Both the position numbers and the translations under genes were made by a program. A DNA stretch of 64,000 nt from Rhizobiaceae bacterium (GTDB taxonomy: Bacteria > Pseudomonadota > Alphaproteobacteria > Rhizobiales > Rhizobiaceae). Numbering within the stretch: position 1 is the stretch's first letter; every line of letters starts with the position of its first letter. The stretch spans positions 434,001 through 498,000 of the forward strand of contig JAEPOG010000003.1 of the NCBI GenBank assembly GCA_017643025.1, in the 5' to 3' direction. Under the pieces are notes generated by a model, which worked only from the letters and a program-made list of their open reading frames with translations, was not told the DNA's origin and did no database searches. Shown here piece by piece: positions 30,365 to 39,092 of the stretch.

Positions 30365-31432
30365 ATGAACACCATACAGCCACGCGTGTTTTCCGGCGTT
30401 CAGCCGACCGGAAATCTCCACCTCGGAAACTATCTCGGCGCCATCAAGCGCTTCGTCGCCCTGCAGGACGATCACGACTGCATCTACTGCGTGGTCGACA
30501 TGCATTCGATCACCGTGCAGATGGTCCATGAGGATCTCGCCGACCAGACGCGCGAGGTGACCGCAGCGTTCCTCGCCGCCGGCATCGACCCCGAGAAGCA
30601 CATCGTCTTCAACCAGAGCCGGGTGCCGCAGCACGCCGAACTGGCATGGATATTCAACTGCGTGGCCCGCATGGGCTGGCTGAACCGCATGACGCAGTTC
30701 AAGGAGAAGGCAGGCAAGGACCGCGAGAACGCCTCGGTCGGGCTGTTCGCCTATCCGACGCTGATGGCAGCCGACATTCTGGCCTACCGCGCCACGCATG
30801 TGCCGGTCGGCGACGACCAGAAGCAGCACCTCGAACTGACACGCGACATCGCCCAGAAGTTCAACAACGACTTTTCCGATCGCATCGCCGAACTCGGCGT
30901 GGGCGTCGAGATGATGGTCGGCGAGGAGAAGGTGAACGGCTTCTTCCCACTCACCGAACCGCTGATCGAAGGGCCGGCACCGCGCGTCATGAGCCTGCGC
31001 GACGGCACCAAGAAGATGTCCAAGTCCGATCCGTCGGACCTGTCGCGCATCAACCTGACCGACGATGCCGACACGATCGCCAAGAAGATCCGCAAGGCCA
31101 AGACCGACCCGGCGCCGCTGCCGTCCGAGGTCGAGGGCCTGAAGGAGAGGCCGGAGGCCGAAAACCTCGTCACGATCTTCGCCGCGCTGGCCGAAACCAG
31201 CCGCTCTGCTGTTATCTCCGATTTCGGCGGCCGTCAGTTCTCCGACTTCAAGCCGGCGCTTGCGGAGCTCGCGGTCGAAAAGCTGGCGCCGATCGCAGCG
31301 GAGATGCGCCGGATTTCGGGTGACCGAGCTTACGTCGACGGTATCCTGAAGCGCGGCGGCGAGCGCGCCGAGGCGGAAGCCGAGCAGGTGATGAAGGTCG
31401 CCCGCAAAATCATCGGGCTGTTGCGAGACTGA
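30365..31432 (+). CDS. trpS: Tryptophanyl-tRNA synthetase
   Basis: This 355-residue class I synthetase has the HIGH-type motif [12 protein letters not shown] near residue 15 and the KMSKS motif as KKMSKSDPS. Between them are the Trp-binding elements [23 protein letters not shown] (landmark, split). It charges tRNA-Trp. The start ATG at 30365 ([11 protein letters not shown]) fits the known N terminus; the frame is open 180 bases further up, but that part is not TrpS-like. A perfect hairpin follows the stop. Upstream is a 153-base gap with no leader peptide or T-box that I can see. Confidence 0.97.
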   Translation: MNTIQPRVFSGVQPTGNLHLGNYLGAIKRFVALQDDHDCIYCVVDMHSITVQMVHEDLADQTREVTAAFLAAGIDPEKHIVFNQSRVPQHAELAWIFNCVARMGWLNRMTQFKEKAGKDRENASVGLFAYPTLMAADILAYRATHVPVGDDQKQHLELTRDIAQKFNNDFSDRIAELGVGVEMMVGEEKVNGFFPLTEPLIEGPAPRVMSLRDGTKKMSKSDPSDLSRINLTDDADTIAKKIRKAKTDPAPLPSEVEGLKERPEAENLVTIFAALAETSRSAVISDFGGRQFSDFKPALAELAVEKLAPIAAEMRRISGDRAYVDGILKRGGERAEAEAEQVMKVARKIIGLLRD

Positions 31433-31458
31433 GAATTTCGTTTCGCTGACATGAGACT

Positions 31459-31479
31459 GGCGGGCACGTTGTGCCCGCC
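31459..31479. terminator. Perfect hairpin downstream of trpS
   Basis: GGCGGGCAC and GTGCCCGCC form a nine-base-pair stem with a GTT loop, 27 bases after the trpS stop. No U-tract follows, so this is either a weak terminator or an mRNA-end stabiliser. Confidence 0.5.
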
Positions 31480-31569
31480 TACGCTCGTCAACAGGGCAAT
31501 CGGCTAGCTTGCCGCAGATGGGCTGCGATGGCAGATTGCCCGCGACGTGATCGGCCCGGGAAAGACTGA

Positions 31570-32061
31570 ATGGTATCCAAGCGCCTGAGCAGGGAGGCCG
31601 GTCATCGGCGCAAGTTCCTTGCCATTATCGACGAGACGCCCGAATGCGAGCGGGCAGTGGCCTATGCCGCGCGCCGCGCCCAGTCGACAGGCGGTGTCCT
31701 GGTTCTGCTTTTTGTCATCGAAACCGCGGAATTCCAGCAGTTTCTGGGTGTCGAGCAGGTCATGCGCGAGGAAGCTCACACGGCGGCTTCGGCAGCGCTC
31801 GACCAGCATGCCGCCAAGGTGCGCGAAAGGGTGGGCATAGAACCGGAATTGCAGGTGCGCGAGGGCGTGCCTGTCGAGGAAATCCACAAGCTCATCGAGG
31901 AAGACCAGGACATCGCCATCCTCGTGCTGGCGGCAGGCAATGCCAAGGAAGGACCGGGACCGCTGGTTTCGTCCGTTGCCGGCAAGGGCGCGGCCTTCCC
32001 CATCCCGGTAACTGTCGTGCCGCTCAACCTGACGGACGAGGACATCGAAAGCCTCGCCTGA
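31570..32061 (+). CDS. Universal stress protein (UspA family)
   Basis: This is a 163-residue single-domain Usp protein. The fold starts at KFLAIIDETPECERAVAYAARRA and ends with the hydrophobic strand pair IAILVLAAG...FPIPVTVVPLNL. The ATP-binding G-2x-G-9x-G(S/T) motif is not clean (GNAKEGPGPLVSSVAG), so nucleotide binding is uncertain. Such proteins aid survival in stasis or oxidative stress. In rhizobia a Usp gene commonly stands before the NfuA-like gene as it does here, with 74 bases between. A hairpin and an iron-type box occupy that gap. Confidence 0.85.
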   Translation: MVSKRLSREAGHRRKFLAIIDETPECERAVAYAARRAQSTGGVLVLLFVIETAEFQQFLGVEQVMREEAHTAASAALDQHAAKVRERVGIEPELQVREGVPVEEIHKLIEEDQDIAILVLAAGNAKEGPGPLVSSVAGKGAAFPIPVTVVPLNLTDEDIESLA

Positions 32062-32070
32062 GCCGCGTTT

Positions 32071-32087
32071 GCCGCTTGAACAGCGGC
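32071..32087. terminator. Small hairpin between the Usp gene and nfuA
   Basis: GCCGCT and AGCGGC pair around a TGAAC loop just after the Usp stop. The stem is six base pairs with no U-run, so it is only a candidate weak terminator. It lies directly before the ICE-like box of nfuA. Confidence 0.35.
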
Positions 32088-32100
32088 GTCGATAGTCCTA

Positions 32101-32117
32101 TTTAGAATCATTCAAAA
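32101..32117. promoter_or_regulatory. Irr-type iron control element (ICE box) before nfuA
   Basis: TTTAGAATCATTCAAAA matches the rhizobial Irr box TTTAGAA-N3-TTCTAAA at all but one fixed position. It sits 19 to 35 bases before the nfuA ATG, over the expected promoter. The same core GAATCATTC occurs in the bfd-bfr promoter. Irr control of iron-sulfur genes under low iron is known in rhizobia; binding here is inferred. Confidence 0.55.
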
Positions 32118-32135
32118 GAACACGGAGTGCCCGTC

Positions 32136-32714
32136 ATGTTCATCCAGACCGAGGCGACGCCGAATCCGGCGACCCTGAAGTTCCTGCCCGGCAAGGAAGT
32201 CATGCAGTCCGGCACGGCTGATTTCCGCGATGCGGATGCCGCGCGCGCGGCGTCGCCGCTCGCCGGCCGCCTGTTCGACGTTCCCGGCGTGACCGGCGTT
32301 TTCCTGGGCTACGATTTCATCACCGTGACCAAGAGCGACGAGCCGGATTGGCAGCATTTGAAGCCGGCGATCCTGGGCGCCATCATGGAGCACTTCATGT
32401 CCGGCGTGCCGGTGATGGTCGACGGTACGGCAGGTGGCGACACGGCGGCTGACGAGGGGTCGGAATTTTTCGACAAGGAAGACGCCGAGATCGTGGTGAC
32501 GATCAAGGAACTGCTCGACACCCGCGTGCGGCCAGCCGTGGCGCAGGACGGCGGCGACATCACCTTCCGCGGCTACCAGAACGGCGTCGTGTTTCTCAAC
32601 ATGAAGGGCGCCTGCGCAGGCTGTCCGTCATCGACGGCGACCCTGAAGCACGGCATCCAGAACCTGCTCCGCCATTTCGTGCCCGAGGTGCAGCAGGTCG
32701 AACAGGTCGCCTGA
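32136..32714 (+). CDS. NifU-like iron-sulfur scaffold (NfuA type)
   Basis: This 192-residue protein has an N-terminal Nfu_N domain (MFIQTEATPNPATLKFLPG, about 1-88) and a C-terminal NifU domain (about 112-190). The conserved CxxC is C160/C163 in MKGACAGCPSS, which holds a labile 4Fe-4S cluster as a dimer and passes it to apo-enzymes. The start at ATG 32136 is preferred over GTG 32127 because GGAG lies about nine bases upstream. An Irr-type box lies in the promoter, and a strong bidirectional terminator follows. It converges with the L,D-transpeptidase gene. Confidence 0.93.
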   Translation: MFIQTEATPNPATLKFLPGKEVMQSGTADFRDADAARAASPLAGRLFDVPGVTGVFLGYDFITVTKSDEPDWQHLKPAILGAIMEHFMSGVPVMVDGTAGGDTAADEGSEFFDKEDAEIVVTIKELLDTRVRPAVAQDGGDITFRGYQNGVVFLNMKGACAGCPSSTATLKHGIQNLLRHFVPEVQQVEQVA

Positions 32715-32748
32715 CCGGCAAGCTTCGACCAGACATTCAGACAACAAA

Positions 32749-32771
32749 AAACCGGGCTGCGCGCCCGGTTT
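32749..32771. terminator. Bidirectional Rho-independent terminator
   Basis: AAACCGGGC pairs perfectly with GCCCGGTTT around a five-base loop. An A-run precedes it and TTTT follows, so it can stop both nfuA (plus) and the L,D-transpeptidase gene (minus), which converge here. Confidence 0.85.
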
Positions 32772-32807
32772 TCTGCTCGAGGCTCCGTTGCCTGGACGGT
32801 CCGCCTG

Positions 32808-33413
32808 CTATCTCCTGACGATGACCTTCGCGCCGACTTCCGCGCGGTTGTAGAGGTCGATGATATCCTGGTTGATCAGCCGGATGCAGCCGGACGAGAC
32901 GTTGCGTCCGATCGAGTTCCATTCCGGTGATCCGTGAATGCGGTAGATCGTCGAGCCGATATAGAGGGCGCGCGCACCCAGCGGGTTGCGCAGACCGCCG
33001 TCCATATAGGCCGGCAGGATGTTGCCCTTGGCCCGCTCGCGCGCCCGCATGACTGCCGGCGGCGTCCAGCCCGGCCACTCGGCCTTGCGCGTGATGCGGT
33101 GCGTGCCCGACCAAGTGAAGCCGTCGCGGCCGACGCCGATGCCGTAGCGCATCGCCTTGCCTTCCGGCATGACGAAATAGAGGAACTTCTCACCCGTATC
33201 GACGATGATCGTGCCAGGCTTCTCTTTCGTCTCGTACGAGACGATCTGGCGGTGATATTTGCGGTCCACCCGGTGGATCGGAACCGATGGAACCTGATAG
33301 CCCGCATCACGAACCGTGCGGTAGCTTGAGCTAAAAACCTGGCCGCCGGTGCAGCCCGCCAACGCGGTTGCGAGCCCCACTACGGCAACCGCCACAATTG
33401 TTCTGATTCTCAT
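32808..33413 (-). CDS. L,D-transpeptidase lipoprotein (YkuD domain)
   Basis: This 201-residue protein has a lipoprotein signal: basic start, hydrophobic core and lipobox LAGC with C21 lipidated. The YkuD domain has IHGSPEW and the catalytic SSGCIRL with C176. It makes 3-3 peptidoglycan crosslinks or anchors proteins to the wall. The start at 33413 (MRIRTIVAVAV) is chosen because it gives a proper lipoprotein signal; the frame is open to 33449. The mature enzyme would sit at a membrane facing the periplasm, and LspA in this window would process it. The divergent gap upstream (248 bases) is AT-rich around 33460-33485 with no gene seen. Confidence 0.9.
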   Translation of the reverse strand: MRIRTIVAVAVVGLATALAGCTGGQVFSSSYRTVRDAGYQVPSVPIHRVDRKYHRQIVSYETKEKPGTIIVDTGEKFLYFVMPEGKAMRYGIGVGRDGFTWSGTHRITRKAEWPGWTPPAVMRARERAKGNILPAYMDGGLRNPLGARALYIGSTIYRIHGSPEWNSIGRNVSSGCIRLINQDIIDLYNRAEVGAKVIVRR

Positions 33414-33673
33414 GTTCGAAACCGTTCCCCCGGCAAAATACGTCAACACCCGAATCGGGCCGCAATTTCGTCAATATTGTTAATGCGGCGATCTGGCTGG
33501 ACCAAGCGAATAATGGCAGGGCCTCTTTCGTTGCGGAACGTTGCGCCGCCGCTATTGCAAATGGGCAACAGCTCACAAAATCGTGAACGCCTGTCGGCGC
33601 ATAGTGGAGACATGTGGGCGGTTTCCAGCCGCAGCCATTCTTATTCTAGTCGGGTCGGTACATGGAGGGACGC

Positions 33674-34072
33674 GTGGCAGAGATCGTCAATACCGCACCG
33701 AAGTTCGTGAGCATGCTGGGGGCCGAGGCGCGCCCGGAAAATGCTTCGGTCGCGATCCTGCTCGGCACCGCGGAACGGCAGAAATTCGGGCTTGAATTCG
33801 ATGCCGGGGTCGCCCCGGCAGTTATCGCGGCGCTGTCCGGCCTGCTTGGCAAGGTTGCGTCGGCGTTGCCGGCGGATCAGCGCCCGCAGCAGCAGGTCCT
33901 GCAGACAACCGGCATGGCTTTCGGCATCAACGAACAGGGGCAGCCCGGCATTATCCTGTCGCTTGAAGGCGGTGCGGAACTGATGCTGGCGCTCACCCTC
34001 TCCGATCTGCCGGCGCTGAAGGAGATGGTCGACCAGGCGCTCGAGGCTGCCGATCTGGACCAGAGGCACTAA
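33674..34072 (+). CDS. Hypothetical protein, conserved-looking, 132 residues
   Basis: I do not recognise this family. The protein is small and acidic with no signal or membrane segment. The middle has alternating hydrophobic strands (ENASVAILLGTAERQKFGL, GIILSLEGGAELMLALTLSDL) and the C terminus is helical (PALKEMVDQALEAADLD), suggesting a compact alpha-beta domain. The start is ambiguous. ATG at 33662 encodes MEGRVAEIV, but its own codons are the GGAGGG that could serve GTG at 33674 four bases later. I prefer the GTG. It stands alone between the divergent L,D-transpeptidase and mmcB. Codon bias is like the neighbours. Confidence 0.7.
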   Translation: MAEIVNTAPKFVSMLGAEARPENASVAILLGTAERQKFGLEFDAGVAPAVIAALSGLLGKVASALPADQRPQQQVLQTTGMAFGINEQGQPGIILSLEGGAELMLALTLSDLPALKEMVDQALEAADLDQRH

Positions 34073-34142
34073 GCCCTGAATACTGACATGAACGTTCGGT
34101 CAGCTGGTTCAAAACGAGAACATTTCGTGGCATGAACGCCTG

Positions 34143-34643
34143 ATGCCCATTGTTTCACCCCTTGCGGTCAACCCGCTTGCCGACGGCCGACAATCCGACC
34201 GCGCCATGCTGGTGCGCCGGGGCGTGCAGCGCCTGTTGCTCGCGTTCGGCGCCGTCGCCATGCCGGAACTGTCGCTCAAGACGGGCCGCCGCGCCGATCT
34301 TGTGGTGCTGGGCCGCACCGGCGAGATCTGGATCGTGGAGATCAAGACATCGGTCGAGGATTTTCGCGTCGACCACAAGTGGCACGAATACCGCGCCTTC
34401 TGCGATCGCTTCTTCTTCGCCACGCATCCCGGCGTGCCGGCGGACATATTCCCCGAGGATTGCGGGTTCATTCTCTCTGACGGTTATGGAGCCGAGATCC
34501 TGCGCGAGGCACCGGAGCACCGCATGGCGGCCGCGACACGCAAGGCGCTGACTTTGCGTTTCGCCCGCGCCTGCGCGGCCCGCATTACCGCGGCCGAAAT
34601 GGCCGGTGTGCCGGTTGCGGCCCTGGAGGGCGAGGAAGACTGA
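34143..34643 (+). CDS. mmcB: MmcB family DNA repair protein
   Basis: This 166-residue protein has a PD-(D/E)xK nuclease-type core: D52 in RRADLVVL and E66-x-K68 in IVEIKTS. The fold and length match MmcB (DUF2170-like in older naming), which in Caulobacter is part of the DNA-damage response. Function is thought to be DNA cleavage or binding during repair; the substrate is unknown. In the 70 bases upstream are several GAAC and GTTC half-sites, but none at the seven-base spacing of a standard alphaproteobacterial LexA box. It converges with actR, with four bases between the stops. Confidence 0.85.
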   Translation: MPIVSPLAVNPLADGRQSDRAMLVRRGVQRLLLAFGAVAMPELSLKTGRRADLVVLGRTGEIWIVEIKTSVEDFRVDHKWHEYRAFCDRFFFATHPGVPADIFPEDCGFILSDGYGAEILREAPEHRMAAATRKALTLRFARACAARITAAEMAGVPVAALEGEED

Positions 34644-34647
34644 CGGA

Positions 34648-35211
34648 CTAGCGCGGCGCGCGCTTGGCCAGGATTCGCTGGAGCGTCCTGCGGTGCATGT
34701 TGAGCCGCCGCGCCGTCTCCGAAACGTTGCGGTCGCACATCTCGTAGACGCGCTGGATATGCTCCCAGCGGACACGGTCGGCGGACATCGGGTTTTCCGG
34801 CGGCTCGGGCCGCTGACCTGTTCTGGTGAGGGCGGCGTATACGTCATCGGCATCTGCAGGCTTGGCCAGATAGTCGACAGCGCCCAGCTTTACCGCGGTC
34901 ACTGCGGTAGCGATATTGCCATAGCCGGTGAGGATGATCGTGCGGGAGTCGGAGCGCTTTTCGCGGATCGTCGCCACCACGTCGATGCCGTTGCCGTCGC
35001 CGAGCCGCATGTCCACCACCGCATAGGCGGGTGCGCCCGCCTTCACCTTTGCGAGTGCCTCTTCGACGCTCTCGGCGGTGGCGACCTCGAAGCCGCGGCT
35101 TTCCATGGCGCGCGCGAGCCGGGTCAGGAACGGCTTGTCATCCTCGACGATCAGCAGCGAGCGGTCTGCGCCAAGCGCCTCCGCGGCATCCTGAGTCTGG
35201 GTTTCGGACAT
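34648..35211 (-). CDS. actR: Response regulator ActR (PrrA/RegA family)
   Basis: In this 187-residue regulator the receiver domain (18-130) has the acidic pair in IVEDDKP, the phosphorylated D67 in AVVDMRLGDGNG and the lysine in LAKPAD. The C-terminal Fis-like helix-turn-helix is nearly invariant in this family (WEHIQRVYEMCDRNVSETAR). ActR/RegA activates genes for nitrogen, carbon dioxide and energy metabolism under low oxygen, and acid tolerance in rhizobia. Its kinase actS lies directly upstream with a 74-base gap, so the two are probably one transcript. Confidence 0.94.
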   Translation of the reverse strand: MSETQTQDAAEALGADRSLLIVEDDKPFLTRLARAMESRGFEVATAESVEEALAKVKAGAPAYAVVDMRLGDGNGIDVVATIREKRSDSRTIILTGYGNIATAVTAVKLGAVDYLAKPADADDVYAALTRTGQRPEPPENPMSADRVRWEHIQRVYEMCDRNVSETARRLNMHRRTLQRILAKRAPR

Positions 35212-35285
35212 GGCTTTTCTTCTTTTCCCGCCGGAAATCGCAATATCTGGGGTTGTTTAGCTCAAATTCGCACCAAGTCCAGCGT

Positions 35286-36620
35286 TTAGGCCGGTGTTGC
35301 CGACTCCGCCAGGAATGCTTCGCGCGACCACTCGACCCTGGCCACCGCGCCCTTGCCCGGTTCGGCTGCATTGGTGAAGGAGACGGATGCGCCCGAACGG
35401 TCCAGAAGCGACTTGGCGATGAACAGTCCCAGCCCCAGCCCGCCGCCTGAGCGCGCGCTGTCGCGGTGCGTCAGGTAGGGCTCGCCGATGCGGTCGAGCA
35501 CCTCGGCCGGGAAGCCGGTTCCGTCGTCGGTCACCGTGATCGACACGGTGTCCTCGTCCCACTGCCAGCGGATAACAACCGCGCTGCGGGCAAAGTCGAC
35601 CGCATTCTCGACCAGGTTGCCCAGCCCGTAGATGACGCCGGGATTGCGCCGTCCGACGGGTTCCGGACCTTCGCTTTCGCTCGCTTCCAGTAAGATCTCA
35701 ATGCCGAATTCGCGATGCGGCGCCGCGGCCTCCTCAACGAGTGACGTAAGCGGCATCCGCGCCAGGTGCGCTTCGCCTTCGGATGAGAGGTTGGTGAGTG
35801 TACGGAGAATCTCGCGGCAACGCTCACTTTGCGAGCGCAGCAGGCTGACGTCCTCCTTGAAGCGCGGATCGTTCTCCAGCGCCCGCTCCATCTCCTTGGC
35901 GACAAGAGCGATCGTTGCGAGAGGCGTGCCGAGCTCATGCGCCGCGGCCGCCGCGAGGCCATCCAGCGCCGAAAGATGCTGCTCGCGCTGCAGAACGAGC
36001 TCGGTCGCCGCCAGCGCATTGGCGAGAAGCCGGGCCTCTTCCGCTACGCGATAGGCATAAATACTGGTGAAGGCGATGGAGGCAACCACGGCCATCCATA
36101 CGCCGGCGATGAAGATCAGCGGCATGACGAGTTCGGTGCCCGGATACCAGGGCAGCGGCAGGTGGAAGAAGGCGAGCAGCGTGACTGCGCCGACGACGAT
36201 GATACCGAGCAGCGAGGTGAGGTTGCGCGGCAGAGACGTCGCCGAAATGACGACCGGCACCGCCATGAGCACTGAGAATGGATTGGTCAGGCCTCCGGTG
36301 AGGAACAGCAGGCCGCCCAGTTGCAAAGCGTCGAAAGACAGGATGCCGAGTGCTGCGACCGGCTCGAGCCGATGGGTGGCGGCGAAGCGGAAGGACAGGA
36401 AGAGGTTAAGCCACGCCGAACACGCGATCAGCGCAAAGCAGGGCCCGACCGGCATCGGAAAGCCCATCCAGAAGGCTACCGCGACAACCGCCGCGCTCTG
36501 GCCGACGATCGCCAGCCAGCGGAGCCTGATCAGCGTATTGAGCCTGAGCTGGTAGACGGTCGCGGAGTCGGGCGTGCGCAGTTCCTGCGGCATGCTGCTT
36601 TTATGCGACTGCTGCGCCAT
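35286..36620 (-). CDS. actS: Redox sensor histidine kinase ActS (PrrB/RegB family)
   Basis: This 444-residue kinase has six membrane helices in the first 190 residues. The ubiquinone-binding heptapeptide of RegB is present as GGLTNPF (109-115). The phosphorylated histidine is H228 in AAAHELGTPLATIA, and the redox-active cysteine of RegB is conserved at C268 (SQSERCREIL). An HATPase domain follows (N-box NLVENAVDFA, G-box GGGLGLGLFIAK). It senses the oxidation state of the quinone pool and phosphorylates ActR. Both redox motifs are intact, so sensing should be as in RegB. Confidence 0.95.
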   Translation of the reverse strand: MAQQSHKSSMPQELRTPDSATVYQLRLNTLIRLRWLAIVGQSAAVVAVAFWMGFPMPVGPCFALIACSAWLNLFLSFRFAATHRLEPVAALGILSFDALQLGGLLFLTGGLTNPFSVLMAVPVVISATSLPRNLTSLLGIIVVGAVTLLAFFHLPLPWYPGTELVMPLIFIAGVWMAVVASIAFTSIYAYRVAEEARLLANALAATELVLQREQHLSALDGLAAAAAHELGTPLATIALVAKEMERALENDPRFKEDVSLLRSQSERCREILRTLTNLSSEGEAHLARMPLTSLVEEAAAPHREFGIEILLEASESEGPEPVGRRNPGVIYGLGNLVENAVDFARSAVVIRWQWDEDTVSITVTDDGTGFPAEVLDRIGEPYLTHRDSARSGGGLGLGLFIAKSLLDRSGASVSFTNAAEPGKGAVARVEWSREAFLAESATPA

Positions 36621-36631
36621 CGGGCCAAGAC

Positions 36632-39091
36632 CTATTTGCGCGGCTTGGCGCGGCTGGTGGCGACGGCGTCAAGCGGGTTTTCCGGCCACTCGTGCTTGGG
36701 GTAGCGGCCGCGCATGTCCGAGCGGACATCGGCCCACGACCCGCGCCAGAAGCCCGGCAGGTCGCGCGTCGTCTGGATCGGACGGTGCGCCGGCGACAGC
36801 AGCTCCAGCGTAAGCGGCACGGATCTGTTTGCAATCGCCGGATGCTCCGACAGACCGAATAGCTCCTGCACGCGTATCGCCAGCACGGGCTGCTCGCCCT
36901 CATAGCTGATCGGCACGCGGCTGCCGGACGGCGCGTCGAAATGGGTTGGCGCGAGCGTGTCGAGCTTGCGCCTGTCGCCTGCCGGCACGAGCGCGGCGAG
37001 GGCCTGTTCGAGCGGCTTCGTGCCGATGCGGGCAAGAGACGCCTCGCCCGGAAGGAAGGGAAGCAACCAGTCGTCAAGCATCGCTAGGAGCGCCTCGTCG
37101 GACACGTCCGGCCACGGCGCGCCCAGGCCGCGATGAAGCCAGCCGAGCCGCGCCCGCAACGTAGCCGCTTCCTTGCTCCACTCGAGCAAGCCAAGCCCGT
37201 GTTCTCGAATGACCTCGACGATTGCCGCGTTGGCCGCATCGCCGGCGGGTGGAGGCAGCGGCTGATCGCTGAGCGTGATGGCGCCAAGCTTCTCGCTCTG
37301 ACGCGCACGCACGGCGCGTGCGTGAGTGTCGAAGTAGGTCGCGGTCGATGCTTCGATGCGACTGCCGAGCACCGCTCGAATGTCGTCCTCGGAGATCGCC
37401 GCGGCGGCGGTGATGCGCGCATTTTGCGCCGCGCCCTGCATATCAGCCACGACGAGATACGGCTCGCGCGCGAGCGCGGCCGTCTCGTCCAGCACCGTGC
37501 CACGGCCGTTCGCCAATACGTAGCGGCCTGCTGCGCCACGTGCCTTGGCGACGCGGTCCGGCCATGCGTGAAGAAGAAGCGTGCCGGCGGCCGTCGATTT
37601 CGAGGATCGGTTCCCAGTCGGCGAGGCCGTGTCGGCCAGCCGCTCCGCCAACCCCATGGCCGCTTTTGCGCGCGGCGAGCGGTCGGCGCGGAAACGCGAC
37701 AGACGATGGTCGAGGTCGGGATCGGTTCCGCCAAGTCCGCGCTCTGTGAGCAGAACGGCAAGCTCGGCCGCCGCGCGCGCCTGGCCCTGTTCTGCCGCCT
37801 CGGCGACCATGTGCGCCAACCGCGCCGGGAGCGCGAGCTTGCGCATTGCCTTGCCGGATACCGTCAGGCGGCCGCTGGTATCGATGGCGCCGAGCTCGAG
37901 CAGCAGCGCCCGCGCTTCGGCGAGCGCCGGGGCAGGGGGCGGGTCAAGGAAGGAAAGCGTTGTGAGATCGGCGACGCCGAACGCCGCGCAGTCGAGCAGC
38001 AGTCCGGTCAGGTCGGCCTGCAGGATTTCGGGCGGTGTGAAGGCGGCGAGCGCCGCCGTTTGTTCGGCCCGCCACAGGCGGATGGCAACGCCCGGCTCGG
38101 TACGGCCCGCGCGGCCGGAGCGCTGGTCAGCCGAAGCCCGCGAGACGCGCACCGTTTCAAGCCGGGTGATGCCGCTTGCCGGTTCGTAGCGCGGCAGGCG
38201 CGACAGGCCGCTGTCGATGACGACGCGCACACCTTCGATGGTGATCGACGTTTCGGCGATAGCGGTGGCGAGCACCACCTTGCGCCGGCCGGCGGGCGCT
38301 GGGCGGATGGCGGCGTCCTGGGCATTGCCTTCCATAGCGCCGTAGAGCGGGGCGATATCGACATTGGCGGGGAGCCGTTCGGCCAGCGCGTCCGCCGTCC
38401 GCTCGATCTCACGCTGGCCGGGCAGGAAGGCGAGGATGCTGCCTGCCTCATCAGCCAAGGACTCGCGGATGGCGCGCGCCATTGCCGCTTCGATCGGCTC
38501 GCCGGTGGACCGCTCGCGATAGCGAATATCGATGGGAAATGAGCGGCCTTCGCTTTCAATGATTGACGCAGCGCCCATCAGATTGGCGACACGCGCGCCG
38601 TCGATGGTCGCTGACATCACGACCATCCTGAGATCGGGCCGCAGCCCCTGCTTGACGTCCAGCGCCAGCGCCAGTCCGAAATCGCCGTCGAGCGAACGCT
38701 CGTGGAACTCGTCGAAGATGAGCGCGGCGATACCCTTCAATTCGGGATCGTCGAGGATCATCCGTGCCAGCACGCCTTCGGTGACGACGAGAATGCGAGT
38801 TTTCGCCGACACCTTGCGGTCGAGACGCATGGCGTATCCGACGGTCTCGCCGGGCTTTTCGCCGATGATCTCGGCCATGCGCCGCGCCGCAGCCCGCGCC
38901 GCGAGTCGGCGCGGTTCCAGCAACACGATGATGCCGTCGCCGCGCCATGGAGCGTCGAGCAGGTGAAGCGGCACCAGCGTCGTCTTGCCGGCGCCGGGCG
39001 GCGCGACCAGAACGGCCGCGCCGTCGGTACCGAGTGCATCGGAAAGCGCCGGCAGCGCGGCGGATACCGGCAGGTCGGGCAATGTCCTCAT
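36632..39091 (-). CDS. hrpB: ATP-dependent helicase HrpB
   Basis: This 819-residue DExH-box helicase has Walker A APPGAGKTT, the DEFH box (IFDEFHERSLDGDFGLAL), the SAT motif VMSATIDG and the QRSGRAGRTEPG motif VI, then HA2 and a C-terminal HrpB domain. The cellular role of HrpB is poorly defined; it resembles spliceosomal DEAH helicases. The start at 39091 lies one base after the stop of the upstream ABC ATPase gene, so the two are coupled, although no functional link is known. Its end lies 11 bases before the actS start on the same strand. Confidence 0.94.
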   Translation of the reverse strand: MRTLPDLPVSAALPALSDALGTDGAAVLVAPPGAGKTTLVPLHLLDAPWRGDGIIVLLEPRRLAARAAARRMAEIIGEKPGETVGYAMRLDRKVSAKTRILVVTEGVLARMILDDPELKGIAALIFDEFHERSLDGDFGLALALDVKQGLRPDLRMVVMSATIDGARVANLMGAASIIESEGRSFPIDIRYRERSTGEPIEAAMARAIRESLADEAGSILAFLPGQREIERTADALAERLPANVDIAPLYGAMEGNAQDAAIRPAPAGRRKVVLATAIAETSITIEGVRVVIDSGLSRLPRYEPASGITRLETVRVSRASADQRSGRAGRTEPGVAIRLWRAEQTAALAAFTPPEILQADLTGLLLDCAAFGVADLTTLSFLDPPPAPALAEARALLLELGAIDTSGRLTVSGKAMRKLALPARLAHMVAEAAEQGQARAAAELAVLLTERGLGGTDPDLDHRLSRFRADRSPRAKAAMGLAERLADTASPTGNRSSKSTAAGTLLLHAWPDRVAKARGAAGRYVLANGRGTVLDETAALAREPYLVVADMQGAAQNARITAAAAISEDDIRAVLGSRIEASTATYFDTHARAVRARQSEKLGAITLSDQPLPPPAGDAANAAIVEVIREHGLGLLEWSKEAATLRARLGWLHRGLGAPWPDVSDEALLAMLDDWLLPFLPGEASLARIGTKPLEQALAALVPAGDRRKLDTLAPTHFDAPSGSRVPISYEGEQPVLAIRVQELFGLSEHPAIANRSVPLTLELLSPAHRPIQTTRDLPGFWRGSWADVRSDMRGRYPKHEWPENPLDAVATSRAKPRK

Positions 39092-39092
39092 G

